Below, piece after piece: positions 62,972 through 64,000 of a stretch of 64,000 nt of DNA (positions are counted from its first letter, which is position 1; each line of letters opens with the position of its first letter). The DNA comes from an uncultured Oscillospiraceae bacterium (GTDB lineage Bacteria > Bacillota > Clostridia > Oscillospirales > Ruminococcaceae), in NCBI GenBank assembly GCA_934466475.1, contig CAKSLI010000001.1, positions 186,001-250,000 of the forward strand. Direction: 5' to 3'. Both the position numbers and the translations under genes were made by a program. The notes under the pieces were generated by a model. The model saw only the letters and a list, made by a program, of their open reading frames with translations. It searched no databases and was not told where the DNA came from.

Positions 62972-63181
62972 TTATGTGTTCATTTTCGGGTTGTCAGTCC
63001 TGCCGAGAATAAAATCTACGGACACGTTGTAGAAGTCCGCCAGACGGATTAGCGTTTGCGTAGGGATATCGCGTTCTCCGGTTTCGTAATAGGAGTATGC
63101 GCGCTGTCCGCAGAAAATCTTGTCTGCTATCTGTTTTTGCGTGAGCAATTCACTTTCCCTTAGGTATTTCAACTTGTACAT
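62972..63181 (-). CDS. XRE-type HTH transcriptional regulator
   Basis: 69 residues: a single HTH_3 domain (LLTQKQIADKIFCGQRAYSYYETGERDIPTQTLIRLADFYNVSVDFILGRTD) with almost no extra sequence. It is divergent from a membrane-protein gene, and a perfect inverted repeat in the shared control region suggests it represses that promoter and its own. GGAGG (minus strand) precedes the ATG. Confidence 0.88.
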   Translation of the reverse strand: MYKLKYLRESELLTQKQIADKIFCGQRAYSYYETGERDIPTQTLIRLADFYNVSVDFILGRTDNPKMNT

Positions 63182-63228
63182 ATTATTAACCTCCGTTTTG
63201 TGAAGAATTAATAATATTATAGTCTAGA

Positions 63229-63270
63229 ACAAAATGGGCTATTGACATATTGACCATTTTGTGCTATAAT
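63229..63270 (+). promoter_or_regulatory. Promoter with operator before the membrane-protein gene
   Basis: TTGACA (63242-63247), 17-bp spacer, TATAAT (63265-63270). The inverted repeat acaaaatgg (63229-63237) / ccattttgt (63254-63262) brackets the -35 box, a natural site for the neighbouring HTH protein. Confidence 0.75.
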
Positions 63271-63322
63271 AGCGGTGTAGTCAAAGATTAACTTTGCTAA
63301 TAAAGTATGATGAGGTGCAGAA

Positions 63323-63823
63323 ATGGAAAACTGGAGCAGCAGAACAAAAAGAAAAGTATACATGGTCACTCTGATCATAATGATCGTTTGTGCAGCACTT
63401 GATTTGATATCTGGCTGTATTGGCTTGATATTAGGTACAAGAGTTTTCGGTCAAATATATAGTGCTGTTGAAGTATTGCACGGAATCCCACAGGGCGTGG
63501 CATATCTGGTTTTTATATTAACATGTGTTCTGGTTATACTTTTTCAAGGGCTTTTGGTCTTTGCATCGATTTACCGGCATCACTCGCATAATATGTTCTT
63601 TAACATTTTCCCGGTTATAGTCTATATAATTAAGGTACTAATGGGGTTTAATGTTATCACCGGAATGTCATTTACGACCATGACTTCAAAGTTCCCGATT
63701 CCGGGAGTTGGCTGGGTCAATATTTCGTCTGAAGTAGGCGTGTATGTACTTATTAGTTTCTTTGTATATCTGGTAATGGCTTTTATTTCCTTCATTAATA
63801 TTAGACTGAAGGACATGATATAA
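63323..63823 (+). CDS. Uncharacterised four-helix membrane protein
   Basis: 166 residues with four predicted membrane segments (~14-36, ~57-83, ~92-112, ~134-160). A positive N-terminus (SSRTKRKVY) suggests a cytoplasmic start. No family recognised. It has AT-richer codon use than the core genes before it and is paired with the divergent HTH regulator, a layout seen for stress-induced or horizontally acquired membrane proteins. Function unknown. Confidence 0.72.
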   Translation: MENWSSRTKRKVYMVTLIIMIVCAALDLISGCIGLILGTRVFGQIYSAVEVLHGIPQGVAYLVFILTCVLVILFQGLLVFASIYRHHSHNMFFNIFPVIVYIIKVLMGFNVITGMSFTTMTSKFPIPGVGWVNISSEVGVYVLISFFVYLVMAFISFINIRLKDMI

Positions 63824-63832
63824 CGGCAAAAA

Positions 63833-63862
63833 AAACTCCCCCGGCTCGCACCGGGGGAGTTT
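63833..63862. terminator. Bidirectional terminator between convergent genes
   Basis: Perfect 12-bp stem aaactcccccgg / ccgggggagttt with a 6-base loop. Confidence 0.85.
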
Positions 63863-63877
63863 CTATATACCTGAATC

Positions 63878-64000
63878 TCAGATAAGGCTCTTATAAAGTT
63901 CGGTAATCTCCTCAACGGAGGTATCGCGCGGGTTGCCGGGTCTGCAAGCGTCATCGTAAGCGGACTGTGCGAGGAACGGGATATCCTCGGGCTTTACGAT
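63878..64000 (-). CDS. Iron-containing alcohol dehydrogenase, C-terminal end only
   Basis: Forty residues visible on the minus strand, running off the window. The ending VKPEDIPFLAQSAYDDAC followed by RPGNPRDTSVEEITELYKSL is the characteristic C-terminus of group III iron-dependent alcohol dehydrogenases (butanol, lactaldehyde or bifunctional AdhE types). Which substrate it uses cannot be told from this part. Confidence 0.8.
   Translation of the reverse strand: MVKPEDIPFLAQSAYDDACRPGNPRDTSVEEITELYKSLI

Overview
The window looks like a chromosomal segment of a Gram-positive gut Clostridia member, most likely Ruminococcus or a close relative in the Oscillospiraceae. Evidence: the SCIFF ranthipeptide pair, glycogen phosphorylase with a GH13 neopullulanase-like enzyme, a secreted protein rich in Ig-like group 2 repeats, a moderately high GC content with strong codon bias, and near-consensus sigma-A promoters (TTGACA/17 bp/TATAAT) before many units. 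This is inferred from gene content, not from any database search.

Layout. 1-2.6 kb: the end of an unknown gene, then scifA (six-cysteine precursor) and scifB (radical SAM/SPASM maturase), separated by a terminator and a 230-bp inverted-repeat element. 2.8-8.9 kb: a membrane-anchored HtrA protease, glycogen phosphorylase and a GH13 alpha-glucan hydrolase. 8.98-9.06 kb: tRNA-Ala(CGC), whose 3' end is the attachment site of a 33.5-kb prophage (9042-42544), bounded by perfect 17-bp direct repeats.

The prophage is a siphovirus-type element. It holds a tyrosine integrase; an AT-rich block of lysogeny-side genes; a cI-like repressor with two identical palindromic operators around the early promoter; an early operon of small genes, a C5-methyltransferase, an SNF2-like helicase, a second methyltransferase, an SbcC-like ATPase, a Sak4-like recombinase, a DUF669 protein, a DEAD helicase and a primase-helicase; a probable iteron origin; RusA; a sigma-region-4-like regulator; terminases, portal, a MuF head protein fused to a probable toxin domain with a downstream immunity candidate, scaffold, capsid, connectors, tail tube, frameshifted tail chaperone, tape measure and tail-tip genes. 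No endolysin is recognisable.

42.7-50.15 kb: a divergent locus that reads as an unclassified peptide-modification system. One arm encodes PqqD, an S26-type signal peptidase, an exporter ATPase and an NTP_transf_5 nucleotidyltransferase. The other arm encodes a secreted Ig-like repeat protein, a 56-residue precursor-like peptide and an HPr-kinase-like protein. It resembles the accessory part of phosphorylated lasso-peptide clusters, but the lasso cyclase and leader protease are absent.

50.5-62.9 kb: the core transcription/translation block rpoB-rpoC and rpsL-rpsG-fusA-tuf, each unit with a clear promoter. 63-64 kb: an autoregulated-looking HTH gene divergent from a four-helix membrane protein, then the C-terminus of an iron-containing alcohol dehydrogenase on the minus strand.
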